64,000 bases of DNA from Falsiroseomonas oleicola. GTDB taxonomy: Bacteria > Pseudomonadota > Alphaproteobacteria > Acetobacterales > Acetobacteraceae. This document shows positions 28,399 through 38,100 of this stretch, piece after piece. The translations under genes were made by a program, and so were the position numbers. Location of the stretch: the NCBI RefSeq assembly GCF_019029495.1, contig NZ_JAERQM010000002.1:248001-312000 (forward strand). Reading direction: 5' to 3'. The first letter of the stretch is position 1; each line of letters begins with the position of its first letter. Below the pieces are notes generated by a model. That model was not told the origin of the DNA and did no database searches. It worked only from the letters and a program-made list of their open reading frames with translations.

Positions 28399-29091
28399 AT
28401 GGATTGGAAGACCGGCTGGCGCAGCTTCTACTACCAGGGCGCGCCGGCGGCACCGGACCCCGTGCTGGTCCCGGGCCGCGTGGCGCTGCTGGTGATCGAT
28501 GTCCAGGAAACCTATCTCGAACGCCCCGACCCGGCGTCGCTGACGGGTGAGGACCTCGCCCGGTATCACGCCTGGACGCCATTCCATGACCGCATGCACG
28601 GCACGGTGCTGCCCGCGATTCAGCGCCTGCTGGCGCGCTTCCGCGCCGATGGCCATCCGGTGTTCTTCGCCCGCATCGCCTGCCTGCGGCCGGATGGCGC
28701 GGACCGGTCGCTGAGCCAGAAGAAGCCCGGCTGGAACAACCTGCTGCTGCCGCATGATCGCGCCGATTCCGCGATCCATGCCTCCGTCGCGCCGCTGCCC
28801 GGCGAGATCGTGGTGACGAAGACCACCGATTCCGCGCTGACCGGCACGAATCTCCGCCTGATCCTGGCGAACATGGGCATCACCCATGTGGTCTGCGCCG
28901 GCATCTTCACCGACCAATGCGTCAGCTCCACCGTCCGCAGCCTGGCCGATGAAAGTTTCGACGTGATCGTGCTGGAGGATGCCTGCGCCGCCGGCAGCGA
29001 GGAGCTGCATCTGCGCGAGCTCGAAATCCTCAACCGCATCTATTGCGAGGTGATGCGCGTTGAGGATCTTCTCCGCTACTTGCCCGCCTGA
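28399..29091 (+). CDS. Isochorismatase-family cysteine hydrolase
   Basis: Cysteine hydrolase of 230 residues with the Asp34 (LLVIDVQETY), Lys141 (VVTKTTDSAL) and Cys174 (GIFTDQCVSST) catalytic triad. The GIFTDQCVSSTVRSLAD segment is the family signature. It is divergent from arsO across a 148-base region and convergent with the MFS gene, whose stop lies 16 bases inside its 3' end. The reaction could be hydrolysis of biuret, N-carbamoyl compounds or isochorismate; the triad alone does not decide, and no siderophore genes are near. A functional link with the ars genes is not evident. Confidence 0.85.
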   Translation: MDWKTGWRSFYYQGAPAAPDPVLVPGRVALLVIDVQETYLERPDPASLTGEDLARYHAWTPFHDRMHGTVLPAIQRLLARFRADGHPVFFARIACLRPDGADRSLSQKKPGWNNLLLPHDRADSAIHASVAPLPGEIVVTKTTDSALTGTNLRLILANMGITHVVCAGIFTDQCVSSTVRSLADESFDVIVLEDACAAGSEELHLRELEILNRIYCEVMRVEDLLRYLPA

Positions 29092-30278
29092 ACGGCCGCC
29101 TCCGGCGCCGCCCGCAGCACCAGCAGCGCCAGGCAGCCGGACAGGGCCAGCGCCATGGTGACGCTGAGCGCGGCCGCCACGCCGCCGCGTTCCAGCAGCA
29201 GCCCGAACAGGAAGGGCGATGCCGCCTGCAGGAACCGCGCGGGCGCCCCCAAAAGCCCCTGCCGCGCGCCATAGCCGGCGGGGCCAAACACGGCGAGCGG
29301 CAGCGTGCCCTTGGCGATGGTCATCACGCCATTGCCCATGCCGTGCAGCACCGCGAAGGCCGCCGCCGCGGGGCCACCGAAGCCGATCAGCACCAGGGCG
29401 CCCAGCGGATGCCCCAGCATCGCCAGCCGGGCCGAGACCAGCGGATGGAAGCGCCGCAGCAGCCCGAACTCCGCGACCCGCGCCGCCACCTGCGCCGGCC
29501 CGATCAGCGCCGCCGCGGCGACGGCGGTGGCGCCGCTGGCGCCCGCCGCCTGCAATAGCGCCGGCAGATGCGCCGCCATGGCACCGGCGATGAACCAGCT
29601 TCCGGCGAAGACGAAGGCCAGCAGCGGCATGGCGAGGCGGCCGGGTGCCGGCGGCGCGTCCTCCGCCATCGCCGCCTTGCGTTCCGGCGGCGGGGCCGGG
29701 GGCACCAGCAGCCGGTTCAGCGGCAGGCCGATCAGCAGATGCAGCGCCGCCCAGCCGAGGCAGGCGCCGCGCCACCCGAACGCCTCCGCCAGCAGCGCCG
29801 AGACGGGCCAGCCCACCGTGCTGGCGAAGCCGGCGATCAGCGTGATGCCGGTGATCGGTCCCCGCGCCGCCCTGCCATACAGCCCCGCCAGCGTGGCGAA
29901 GGCCGCGTCATACAGCCCCATCGCCATGCCGATGCCGAGCACGCACCAGGCCGCCGCCATGCTCCAAGGCCCCTGCGCCAGGCCGAGCGCCACCAGCCCC
30001 AGCGCCAGCACCAGGTTGGAGGCGGTGAGCATGCCGCGCCCGCCCTTGGTATCGATCACCCGCCCCACCACCGGCCCCAGCACGGCAGAGAGCATCAGCG
30101 CAGCGGAGAAAGCCCCAAAGACCCAGGCGGTCGAAATACCGAATTCCCGCGCCATCGGCGCCGCCAGGATCGCCGGCAGGTAGTAGGAGGAGGCCCAGGC
30201 CAGCGTCTGCGACGTGCCGAGGGCGATGACAACGCGTCTTGCGCCCCTGGGGGCTCCGGCGGGCGCCACCTCGCTCAT
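29076..30278 (-). CDS. MFS permease, third gene of the PadR-flavoprotein-MFS module
   Basis: Inner-membrane transporter of 400 residues with about 12 hydrophobic segments. The MFS motif between helices 2 and 3 reads GPVVGRVIDTKGGRG, and the first helices (SQTLAWASSYYLPAIL) are typical of the oxalate/formate-antiporter-like branch. It starts within the stop of the flavoprotein gene (ATGA), so it is translationally coupled to it. Its 3' end overlaps the isochorismatase-like gene by 16 bases on the other strand. By context it exports a product of the flavoprotein; candidates are a thiol-reactive metalloid species or an oxidised xenobiotic. Its upstream extension to 30395 is Arg-rich and rejected. 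Confidence 0.85.
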   Translation of the reverse strand: MSEVAPAGAPRGARRVVIALGTSQTLAWASSYYLPAILAAPMAREFGISTAWVFGAFSAALMLSAVLGPVVGRVIDTKGGRGMLTASNLVLALGLVALGLAQGPWSMAAAWCVLGIGMAMGLYDAAFATLAGLYGRAARGPITGITLIAGFASTVGWPVSALLAEAFGWRGACLGWAALHLLIGLPLNRLLVPPAPPPERKAAMAEDAPPAPGRLAMPLLAFVFAGSWFIAGAMAAHLPALLQAAGASGATAVAAAALIGPAQVAARVAEFGLLRRFHPLVSARLAMLGHPLGALVLIGFGGPAAAAFAVLHGMGNGVMTIAKGTLPLAVFGPAGYGARQGLLGAPARFLQAASPFLFGLLLERGGVAAALSVTMALALSGCLALLVLRAAPEAAVQAGK

Positions 30279-31603
30279 GCCACGCCGCAGCAGGGCGCGG
30301 TGGCGGGAAGCGCCGGCTTTGGCGTGCAGCAACCGCCCTGCGGGGTTGCCGGCGTGCCGCAGGAGGCGGCCTCCGGCGCGCGATCCAGGCTGCACACGCC
30401 GGTCTCCGGCAGCACGAGTTCGACCCGCTGCGCGGCGGCCGTGTCGCCGGCCAGGTGGGCGGCGATGCTGCGCACCTGTTCATGGCCGGTGGCCAGCAGG
30501 AAGGTGGGCGCGCGGCCGTAGCTCTTCATGCCGGCGATGTAGAAGCCCGGCTCCGGCTGGCGCAGCTCCGCCTCGCCATGCGGGCGCACCGTGCCGCAGC
30601 TATGGTGGTTCGGGTCGATCAGCGGGGCGAGGGCGGGGGTCGCCTCCACCGCCGGGTCCAGATCCAGCCGGATTTCGCGCAGGAAGCCCAGATCGGGCCG
30701 GAAGCCCGTGGCGACGATGATGCGATCCGCCTGCACCGTCAGCGCCTGGCCGTCCTGCCGGCCGGTGATGGCCAGCGCGTCCCCCTGTTCGGCGATGCGG
30801 TCGATCAGGAAGGGGGCGAGGGCGGTCACCGCGCCGCTGTCCACCAGCGCCTGCGCCCGCCCACCCAGGGCACCGCGCGCCGCCAGCCCATCATTGGCGC
30901 CACCACCGAAATTCACCGCGCCGAGCGGCCGCCGAAAGGCCCAGAGGATGCGCGTGCCCGGCGACTGCCGCGCCAGCTCCGCCAGGTCGAGAATGGCATT
31001 CATCGCCGAATGTCCCGCGCCGACGACCAGCGTCGTGCGGCCCGCATGGTCTGTCCGCGACGTGCCGAGCACATCCGGAATGCCATAGGCGATGCGGCCG
31101 CGGTTCCGCGCCTCGCCCAGTGCCGGCATGCCATGGGCGCCGGCGGGGTTGGGGCTTGACCAGGTGCCGGTGCAGTCGATCACCGCCGCGGCCTCCATGG
31201 CCTCATCCTCGGCCAGATGCAGGATGAAGGGCGCCGCCGCGCGGTCCGCGCCATCCCGCAGCCGCCCGAGGTCGCGCCGCGCCACGCCGGTGACGCGCGC
31301 ATCTGTGCGGATGTCCCCGGCCAGGGCCTCGGCCAGCGGGTCGAGATACCGTTCCACCAGTTCGGCCCCGGTCGGATAGGCCTCCGGGTCCGGCGCCACC
31401 CAGCCGCGCGCGGCCAGCAATTCCGCCGCCGCCGTGTCGATGTTGTAGCGCCAGGGGGAGAACATGCGCACATGTCCCCAGTCGCGCACCGCCTGGGCAA
31501 TGCGCGGCCCGGCTTCCAGCACCAGCGGGCGCAGCCCGCGCGCCCGAAGCTGCGCGGCGGCGGCAAGGCCGATCGGGCCGGCGCCGATGATGGCGATGGT
31601 CAT
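30275..31603 (-). CDS. FAD/NAD(P)-dependent oxidoreductase with cysteine-rich C-terminal tail
   Basis: Flavoprotein of 442 residues. The FAD motif IIGAGPIGLAAAAQL starts at residue 5, the second dinucleotide motif LVVGAGHSAMNAILDL is near 192, and the IIVATGFRPDLGFL segment is near 302. These place it in the FMO/thioredoxin-reductase-like group. The last 45 residues are unlike standard family members: they contain seven cysteines in short clusters (GVCSLD, ASCGT, GGCCTP, APCCGVA), a likely binding site for a soft metal or metalloid. It overlaps PadR and MFS genes by four bases on each side. A substrate such as As(III), Sb(III), Se/Te or an organo-metalloid is inference. Confidence 0.85.
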   Translation of the reverse strand: MTIAIIGAGPIGLAAAAQLRARGLRPLVLEAGPRIAQAVRDWGHVRMFSPWRYNIDTAAAELLAARGWVAPDPEAYPTGAELVERYLDPLAEALAGDIRTDARVTGVARRDLGRLRDGADRAAAPFILHLAEDEAMEAAAVIDCTGTWSSPNPAGAHGMPALGEARNRGRIAYGIPDVLGTSRTDHAGRTTLVVGAGHSAMNAILDLAELARQSPGTRILWAFRRPLGAVNFGGGANDGLAARGALGGRAQALVDSGAVTALAPFLIDRIAEQGDALAITGRQDGQALTVQADRIIVATGFRPDLGFLREIRLDLDPAVEATPALAPLIDPNHHSCGTVRPHGEAELRQPEPGFYIAGMKSYGRAPTFLLATGHEQVRSIAAHLAGDTAAAQRVELVLPETGVCSLDRAPEAASCGTPATPQGGCCTPKPALPATAPCCGVA

Positions 31604-32007
31604 GTGCAGTCTCCGGGGGTCTTGCAGGGTTGGGCGAAGGCGCGGCCGGTATCGGTCAGCGCCGCGGTGGCCTCCATCCAGGCGTCCAGCGCCACGCGAA
31701 AGGCGGCGCGACCGCTGTCGGTCAGGGCATAGACGCGGCGCTGCCGGCCCTGCACCACCTCCTCCGCCACGGTCACGAAGCCACCGGCCTCGAATTCCCG
31801 CAGCACGGGGTAGATGGTGCCCTCGGTGGGGGAGCAGCAGCCGCCGGTCACCCGCTCCACCGCACGGGCCACGTCATAGCCATGCAGCGGCGCGTCGTGC
31901 AGCACCCGCAGGATGAAGAACTTTGACAATCCCATCTTGATGGTGCCGGACCAGTAGTCGCGGGCGCCATAGTCGATGCGGGGTGGGACGGGGCGGAGGT
32001 TGGTCAT
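31600..32007 (-). CDS. PadR-family regulator with paired cysteines
   Basis: Transcriptional repressor of 135 residues with the PadR winged helix: ILRVLHDAPLHGYDVARAVERV, then TEGTIYPVLREFEAGGFV, then RRVYALTDSGRAAF. Unusually, Cys57-Cys58 sits at the start of the recognition helix (TGGCCSPTEG), and Cys128 and Cys134 close the C-terminus (PCKTPGDCT). Such a set is suited to binding a thiophilic metal or metalloid and distorting the DNA helix. It is first in the operon with the Cys-tailed flavoprotein and MFS genes. The ATG at 32007 has no ribosome site and lies directly after an operator-like palindrome, which suggests a leaderless transcript. An internal ATG (Met25) is the alternative start. 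Confidence 0.86.
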   Translation of the reverse strand: MTNLRPVPPRIDYGARDYWSGTIKMGLSKFFILRVLHDAPLHGYDVARAVERVTGGCCSPTEGTIYPVLREFEAGGFVTVAEEVVQGRQRRVYALTDSGRAAFRVALDAWMEATAALTDTGRAFAQPCKTPGDCT

Positions 32008-32010
32008 GCG

Positions 32011-32028
32011 CCAAGGCTAATACCTTGG
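32011..32028 (-). promoter_or_regulatory. Operator-like palindrome over the padR promoter
   Basis: CCAAGG, six bases, CCTTGG form a perfect inverted repeat ending three bases before the padR ATG. On the minus strand the spacer reads TATTAG, a good -10 element, and TTGAGG lies 15 bases upstream (32038-32033). Transcription would then start almost at the ATG. A second palindrome, TCAAG-C-CTTGA (32040-32050), and a third, ATGAA-N6-TTCAT (32054-32069), lie just upstream. Autorepression by the PadR protein is expected. Confidence 0.6.
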
Positions 32029-32073
32029 ACGTCGATGCCTCAAGCCTTGATGTATGAAAATTCCTTCATCCGG

Positions 32074-35000
32074 TCAGGCCGGCGCGGTCACCCGGGGCAG
32101 CGGCCGGCGCCGCTTCGCCGCCATGCGCTCAAACGTCAGATAGACCGCCGGCGTGGTGTAGAGCGTCAGAAGCTGGGACAGGATCAGCCCGCCGATGATT
32201 GTGATGCCCAGCGGCTGCCGCAGCTCCGCCCCCGGCCCGGTGGCGATCGCCAGCGGGATGGCGCCGAACAGCGCGGCCAGAGTCGTCATCAGGATCGGGC
32301 GGAAGCGTTCGCGGCAGGCCTCCAGGATCGCCACCATGCCGCCCTCGCCGCCCTCGCGTTCATGGGCGAGGGCGAAATCCACCATCATGATGGCGTTCTT
32401 CTTCACGATGCCCATCAGCAGGATCACGCCGATCATCGCGATCACGCTGAACGGCGTATTGGTCGCCAGCAGCGCCAGCAATGCACCAATGCCCGCCGTC
32501 GGCAGGGTTGAGAGAATGGTCAGCGGGTGGATCAGGCTTTCATACAAGACGCCCAGCACGATGTAGATGGTGACCAGCGCCGCCAGGATCAGCAGCGGCA
32601 GGCCGCTCAGGAAGCTCTGGAAGCTGCGCGCATTGCCGGCGAATTCGCCCCGCACGCTGGCCGGCATCTGGATATCCAGCGCCGCCTGCTCGACGATCCG
32701 CGTCGCCTCCCCCAACTCCACCCCCTCGGCCAGCGAGAAGCTGATGCTGGCGGCCGGGAACAGGCCCTGATGGGTGATCGAGCGCGGCGCCGTGCTGCGT
32801 TCGAGCCGCACCAGCGACCCCAGCGGCACCGGCCCGTCGCGGCCGGGCACGAAGATGCCGGTAAGCTGGCCAGGGTCCTCCGTCAGCCGCGGATCGATCT
32901 CCAGGATCACCCGGTACTGGTTGCGGGTGCGGTAGATGGTGGAGACCTGGCGCTGCGCGAAGGCATTGTTCAGCGTCCCGCCCAGCGCGGAGATGGAAAC
33001 GCCGAGCCGCGCCGCCGCATCCCGGTCGATCACCAGGCGGGAGACGAGGCCGGTGCGTTCCTGGTCGGAGGAGACATCGACCACCTGCGGGATGCTGCGA
33101 AGCTGGTTCACCAGCCGCTCGCTCCAGGTGCCGAGTTCCTCCAGATCGGGGCTCAGCAGCACATATTGGTAATTCGCATTGCCCTGGCGGCCGCCGATCA
33201 TGATGTCGCTCTGCGCCCGCAGGAAGGTCTGCGCGCCGACGATGCGGCCCAGTGGCACACGCAGCCGGGCGATGACCTGGGCGGCGTTCATCCCGTCCCG
33301 CGCCGCCAGCGGCGTCAGCCCGACCTGCAGACGGATATTGCTGGAGCCGAAGAAGCCACCACCGCCGAGCGAGGCCGAGACATTCTCCACGGCCGGATCG
33401 GCGCGGATGATCTCCACCACCTGTTCCTGATAGGCGACCATCGCCTGGAAGGAGGTGTCCGGCTGGGCGATCACGGCGCCACTCAGCAGGTTGCTGTCCT
33501 GTTCGGGAAAGAAGGCCTTGGGCACTTGCATGTAGAGCCAGACGGTCAGCCCCACCAACCCGATGGTGCCAGCCACCGTCAGCCGCCGCCAGCGCAGCAC
33601 CATCACCAGGCTGCGCATATAGCCGGCGATGATCCGGTCCATTGCCGCCTCGAACTCCCGTCCGAAGCGGCCCGGCGGGCGCGACGTCTGGCCGGCCAGC
33701 AGCACGGCCAGCATCGGCGTGACGGTCAGTGAGATGACGGCGGAGATCGCCACGGCGATGGACAGGGTCGCGGCGAATTCGAAGAACATGCGGCCGACGA
33801 TGCCGCCCATGAACAGCAGGGGGATGAAGACGGCGATCAGCGAGAGGCTCATCGAGACCACGGTGAAGCCGATCTGCCGCGCGCCTTCCAGCGCCGCCTC
33901 CCGCGGCCGCAGCCCGCGTTCGGTCATCCGGGCCATGTTCTCGATCATGATGATGGCGTCGTCGACGACGAAGCCGACCGAGATGGTCAGCGCCATCAGC
34001 GACAGGTTGTTCAGCGAATAGCCCAGCATCCACATCACGCCGAGCGTTCCCAGCAGGGACAGCGGCACGGAGATTCCGGCGGCGATGATGGCGGAGGTGC
34101 GGCGCAGGAACAGTGCCACCACCAGCACCACCAGCACGATGCTGATGAGCAGCGTGTGCTGCACTTCCGCCACGCTGGCGCGGATCGTCTCCGACCGGTC
34201 GCGCATGATGGTGATGTCGATGCCGGCGGGGATCCAGCGGCCGAGGTCGGGCAGCAGGGCGCGGATGCCGTCCACCACCTCCAGCACATTGGCATCGGCC
34301 TGTTTGTAGACCGTCAGGATGATGGCGGGGCGGCCGTTATAGGAGCCGGATTGGCGCCGGTCCCGCGACCCGATATCCACCTGCGCCAGGCCGGACAGGC
34401 GGACGATGGCGCCATCCGCCTGGGTCACCACGATGTCGCCGAATTCCTGCGCCGTCACCAGCCGGTCATTCACCGCGATGGCGGCGGATTGCAGCGGCCC
34501 GTCGATCAGCCCGGTGGGCTGGGTGACATTCGCATTGGTGATCGCGGTGCGGATCTGGTCGAGCGAGACATTGGCCGCCGTCGCCGCCGCCGGATTGACG
34601 GCGACGCGGATCGCCGGCTGCTCGGCGCCGGCGATGCCCACCGTCGCGGTGCCGTTCACCTGGGCGAGGCGCGGCACCACCACGCTGTCCGCCGCATCAT
34701 AGATCTCGCCGGCCGTCAGCGTGTCCGAGGTCATCGCCAGGATCAGCACCGGCTGATCACCCGGGTTCAATTTGCGAAAACTCGGCTGGCTGGTGAGGCC
34801 GGAGGGCAGGTCGGCCTGCGCCGCGTTGATCGCCGCCTGCACATCCCGCGCCGCCGATTCGATGGAGCGCGACAGATCGAACTGCAGGATGATCCGGGTG
34901 GAGCCGAGCGAGGAGCTGGAGGTCATCTCGCTGATGCCCGGAATCTCGCCCAGCTTGCGTTCCAGTGGCGCGGCGACGGACGACGCCATGATCGCCGGAT

Positions 35001-35163
35001 CGGCGCCGGACTGGCTGGCGGTGACCGCGATGGTCGGGAAATCCACTTTCGGGAGTGGCGCCACCGGCAGGTCGAAATAGGCAACCAGCCCGGCCAGGGC
35101 CAGGCCGATGGCCATCAGCGTGGTGCCGATGGGGCGCGCAATGAAGGGGGCGGAGATCGACAT
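32074..35163 (-). CDS. mdtC: RND efflux pump permease, MdtC-like
   Basis: Inner-membrane proton-driven pump subunit of 1029 residues, the HAE1/AcrB type. Paired Asp in TM4 (VGFVVDDAIIMIENM) carry protons, and the N-terminal MTSSSSLGSTRIILQFDLSRSIE stretch closely resembles MdtC. It is the second pump subunit of an MdtABC-type heterotrimer and acts with the MdtB-like protein, adaptor and NodT channel. It lies three bases after the mdtB stop and is the last gene of the operon. Substrates of this class include bile salts, novobiocin and flavonoid-like compounds; the local substrate is unknown. Confidence 0.92.
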   Translation of the reverse strand: MSISAPFIARPIGTTLMAIGLALAGLVAYFDLPVAPLPKVDFPTIAVTASQSGADPAIMASSVAAPLERKLGEIPGISEMTSSSSLGSTRIILQFDLSRSIESAARDVQAAINAAQADLPSGLTSQPSFRKLNPGDQPVLILAMTSDTLTAGEIYDAADSVVVPRLAQVNGTATVGIAGAEQPAIRVAVNPAAATAANVSLDQIRTAITNANVTQPTGLIDGPLQSAAIAVNDRLVTAQEFGDIVVTQADGAIVRLSGLAQVDIGSRDRRQSGSYNGRPAIILTVYKQADANVLEVVDGIRALLPDLGRWIPAGIDITIMRDRSETIRASVAEVQHTLLISIVLVVLVVALFLRRTSAIIAAGISVPLSLLGTLGVMWMLGYSLNNLSLMALTISVGFVVDDAIIMIENMARMTERGLRPREAALEGARQIGFTVVSMSLSLIAVFIPLLFMGGIVGRMFFEFAATLSIAVAISAVISLTVTPMLAVLLAGQTSRPPGRFGREFEAAMDRIIAGYMRSLVMVLRWRRLTVAGTIGLVGLTVWLYMQVPKAFFPEQDSNLLSGAVIAQPDTSFQAMVAYQEQVVEIIRADPAVENVSASLGGGGFFGSSNIRLQVGLTPLAARDGMNAAQVIARLRVPLGRIVGAQTFLRAQSDIMIGGRQGNANYQYVLLSPDLEELGTWSERLVNQLRSIPQVVDVSSDQERTGLVSRLVIDRDAAARLGVSISALGGTLNNAFAQRQVSTIYRTRNQYRVILEIDPRLTEDPGQLTGIFVPGRDGPVPLGSLVRLERSTAPRSITHQGLFPAASISFSLAEGVELGEATRIVEQAALDIQMPASVRGEFAGNARSFQSFLSGLPLLILAALVTIYIVLGVLYESLIHPLTILSTLPTAGIGALLALLATNTPFSVIAMIGVILLMGIVKKNAIMMVDFALAHEREGGEGGMVAILEACRERFRPILMTTLAALFGAIPLAIATGPGAELRQPLGITIIGGLILSQLLTLYTTPAVYLTFERMAAKRRRPLPRVTAPA

Positions 35164-35166
35164 GGG

Positions 35167-38100
35167 CTATTCGGCCGGGGCCGGCGGGGCGGCGCGATGG
35201 CCCAGCCGCTGTGCGCGGCTGCGGATCGCCTCCATCGCCAGGTAGATGACCGGCGTGGTGTAGAGCGTGATGACCTGGCTCAGCAGCAGCCCGCCGATGA
35301 CCGAAACCCCGAGCGGCAGCCGCAGCTCCGACCCCGCGCCGCTGCCCAGCACCAGCGGCAGCGCGCCCAGCAGGGCCGCCATGGTGGTCATCATGATCGG
35401 CCGGAAGCGCAGCAGGCAGGCCTCCCGGATCGCGTCGCGCGGCGTCATGCCGTGCTCGCGCTGCGCCTCCAGCGCGAAGTCGATCATCATGATGGCGTTC
35501 TTCTTGACGATGCCCATCAGCAGCACGATGCCGATCATGCCCACCACCGACAGGTCCAGCCCGAACAGCTCCAGCCCCAGCAGCGCGCCGATGCCGGCGG
35601 AGGGCAGGGTGGACAGGATGGTGATGGGGTGGATGACGCTTTCGTAAAGCACGCCCAGCACGATGTAGATGACGATGATCGCCGCCAGGATCAGCCAGCC
35701 CTGGCCGGCCAGCGACCGGGTGAATTCCGCCGCGTCGCCACCGAAACTGCCCGCCATGGAATCCGGCAGGCCGAGCCCGGCCTGCGCCGTGCGGATCGCC
35801 TCCAGCGCGCCGCCCAGGGATGCGCCGGGGGCCAGGTTGAAGCTGAGCGTCACCGCCGGGAACTGGTCCTGCCGCGTGATGGTCAGCGGCGCCCGGCCCC
35901 GGGTGATGGTGGCAATCTCCGCCAGCGGGATCTGCGGCGCGATGGTGGCGCCGGCGGCCGATCCGGTGACGCGCAGCAGGCCGATGGCGGCCGGGTCATT
36001 GGCCTGGGCCGGATCGGCTTCCAGCACCACGCGGTACTGGTTGTTCTGCGCATAGATGGTGGAGATCTGGCGCTGGCCGAAGGCGTTGTACAGCGTGTCG
36101 TCCACCGCCTGCATGGTCACGCCCAGCCGCGCCGCGCGCAGGCGGTCGACCTGGACCTGTACGCGCAGCCCATCCTCCCGCTGGTCGCTGCCGACATCGC
36201 GCAGCTCCGGCAATTGGCGCATCGCCGCCAGCATGCGCGGCGCCCATTCGGCGATCAGCGCCGCATCGCTGTCCATCAGCGTGTACTGATACTGGGTGGA
36301 GGACGGGCGGGTGCCGATCTGGATGTCCTGCACCGGCTGCATGTAGATCTCGATGCCGGGAATCTCGGCAAGGCGCGGGGACAGCCGCGCCATGATGGCG
36401 GAGACGCCGTCGCTGCGTTCCGCGCGCGGCCGCAGCACCGCGGTCAACCGCCCGGTGTTCTGCGCCGCATTCACCGTGCCGGCGCCGGCGACGGAGGTCA
36501 CGGCGATCACATCCGGATCGGCCTGCGCCACCTCCGCCACCTGCCGCTGCAATTCGGACATGCGGGCGAAGGAGACGTCCTGCGGCGCCTCGGTGGTAAT
36601 CGTAATCAGGCCGGTATCCTGAAGGGGAAGAAAGCCCTTCGGCATGACGACGTAGAGGCCCACCGTGCCGGCCACGGTCAGGGTCGCCAGCACCAGCATC
36701 AACCCCTCCCGCGCCAGGGCCATGTCCAGCGTGCGCGCATAGCCGCGGCGCATCGCCTCGAACCCCCGCTCGAACAGGTCGGAGATGCGGCCGGGCCTGT
36801 CTTCCCCATGCGGGCGCAGCAGCAGCCCGCACATCATCGGGGTGAGGGTCAGCGACACCACCATGGAAACCAGCACGGAGATGGTCAGCACCATGGCGAA
36901 TTCGCGGAACAGCCGGCCGACCACGCCCTCCATGAACAGCAGCGGGATGAAGACCGCGACCAGCGACAGGGTCAGGGAGACGATGGTGAAGCCGATCTGC
37001 TTCGCACCCTCATAGGCGGCCTGCAGGGGCTTCTTCCCCTCCTCGATCATGCGGACGATGTTCTCGATCATGACGATCGCATCATCCACCACGAAGCCCG
37101 TCGCGATGACCAGGGCCATCAGCGAGAGGTTGTCCATGGAATAGCCGAGCAGCGCCATGATGCCGAAGGTGCCGATGATGGACAGCGGCAGCGCCACGCC
37201 GGGCACGATGGTGGCCCGCAGGGTGCGCAGGAACAGGAAGATCACCGCCACCACCAGCAGGATGGACAGCACAAGGGTGAGCTGCACCTCATGCACCGAG
37301 GCGCGGATCGTCTCCGTCCGGTCGGAGACGACGGAAAGCTCCATCCCCGCCGGCAAGGCGCGTTGCAACCCATCGAGCTGGCCGCGCAGCGCTTCGACCG
37401 TGGCGACGATATTGGCGCCGGGCTGGCGCTGCACATCCAGCAGCACCGCGGGGCGGCCGTTGAACCAGGCCGCCGTCAGCGTGTTCTCCAGCCCCTCCAC
37501 CGCCACACCGACATCGCGCAGCCGCACCGGAGCTTCATCCCGCCAGGCGATGATGAGGTCCTCGAAGCCCGCGATGGTGGTGATCTGGTCGTTCGCCATG
37601 ACGGCGGAGGCCTGCAGCGGCCCGTTCACCGAACCCTTGGCGCCGGCGACATTGCCGGCGGTGACGGCGCTGCGCACCGCCTCCATCCCGATGCCATAGG
37701 CGGCCAGCCGGCGCGGATCGACCTGCAGCCGCACCGCCGGGCGCATATTGCCCTGCACCGCGACGCGGCCGACGCCGCCCACCTGCGCCAGCCGCTGCGC
37801 CAGCAGCGTGTCGACGATATCCGACATGCGGGAGACCGGCAGCGTCTCACTGGTCAGCGCCAGGGTCAGGATCGGCGGGTCGGCCGGGTTCACCTTGGCA
37901 TAGGTCGGCGGGTAGGGAAGGGTGGAGGGCAGGGTGCCGCGCGCGGCATTGATCGCCGCCTGCACATCCTGCGCCGCGTCGTCGATGTCCCGGTCCAGGT
38001 TGAACTGAAGCGTGATGCGGCTGACCGAGGGCCCGCTGACCGAGACCATCTCCGCCAGCCCGGCGATCTGCGCCAATTGCCGCTCCAGCGAGGCGGTGAC

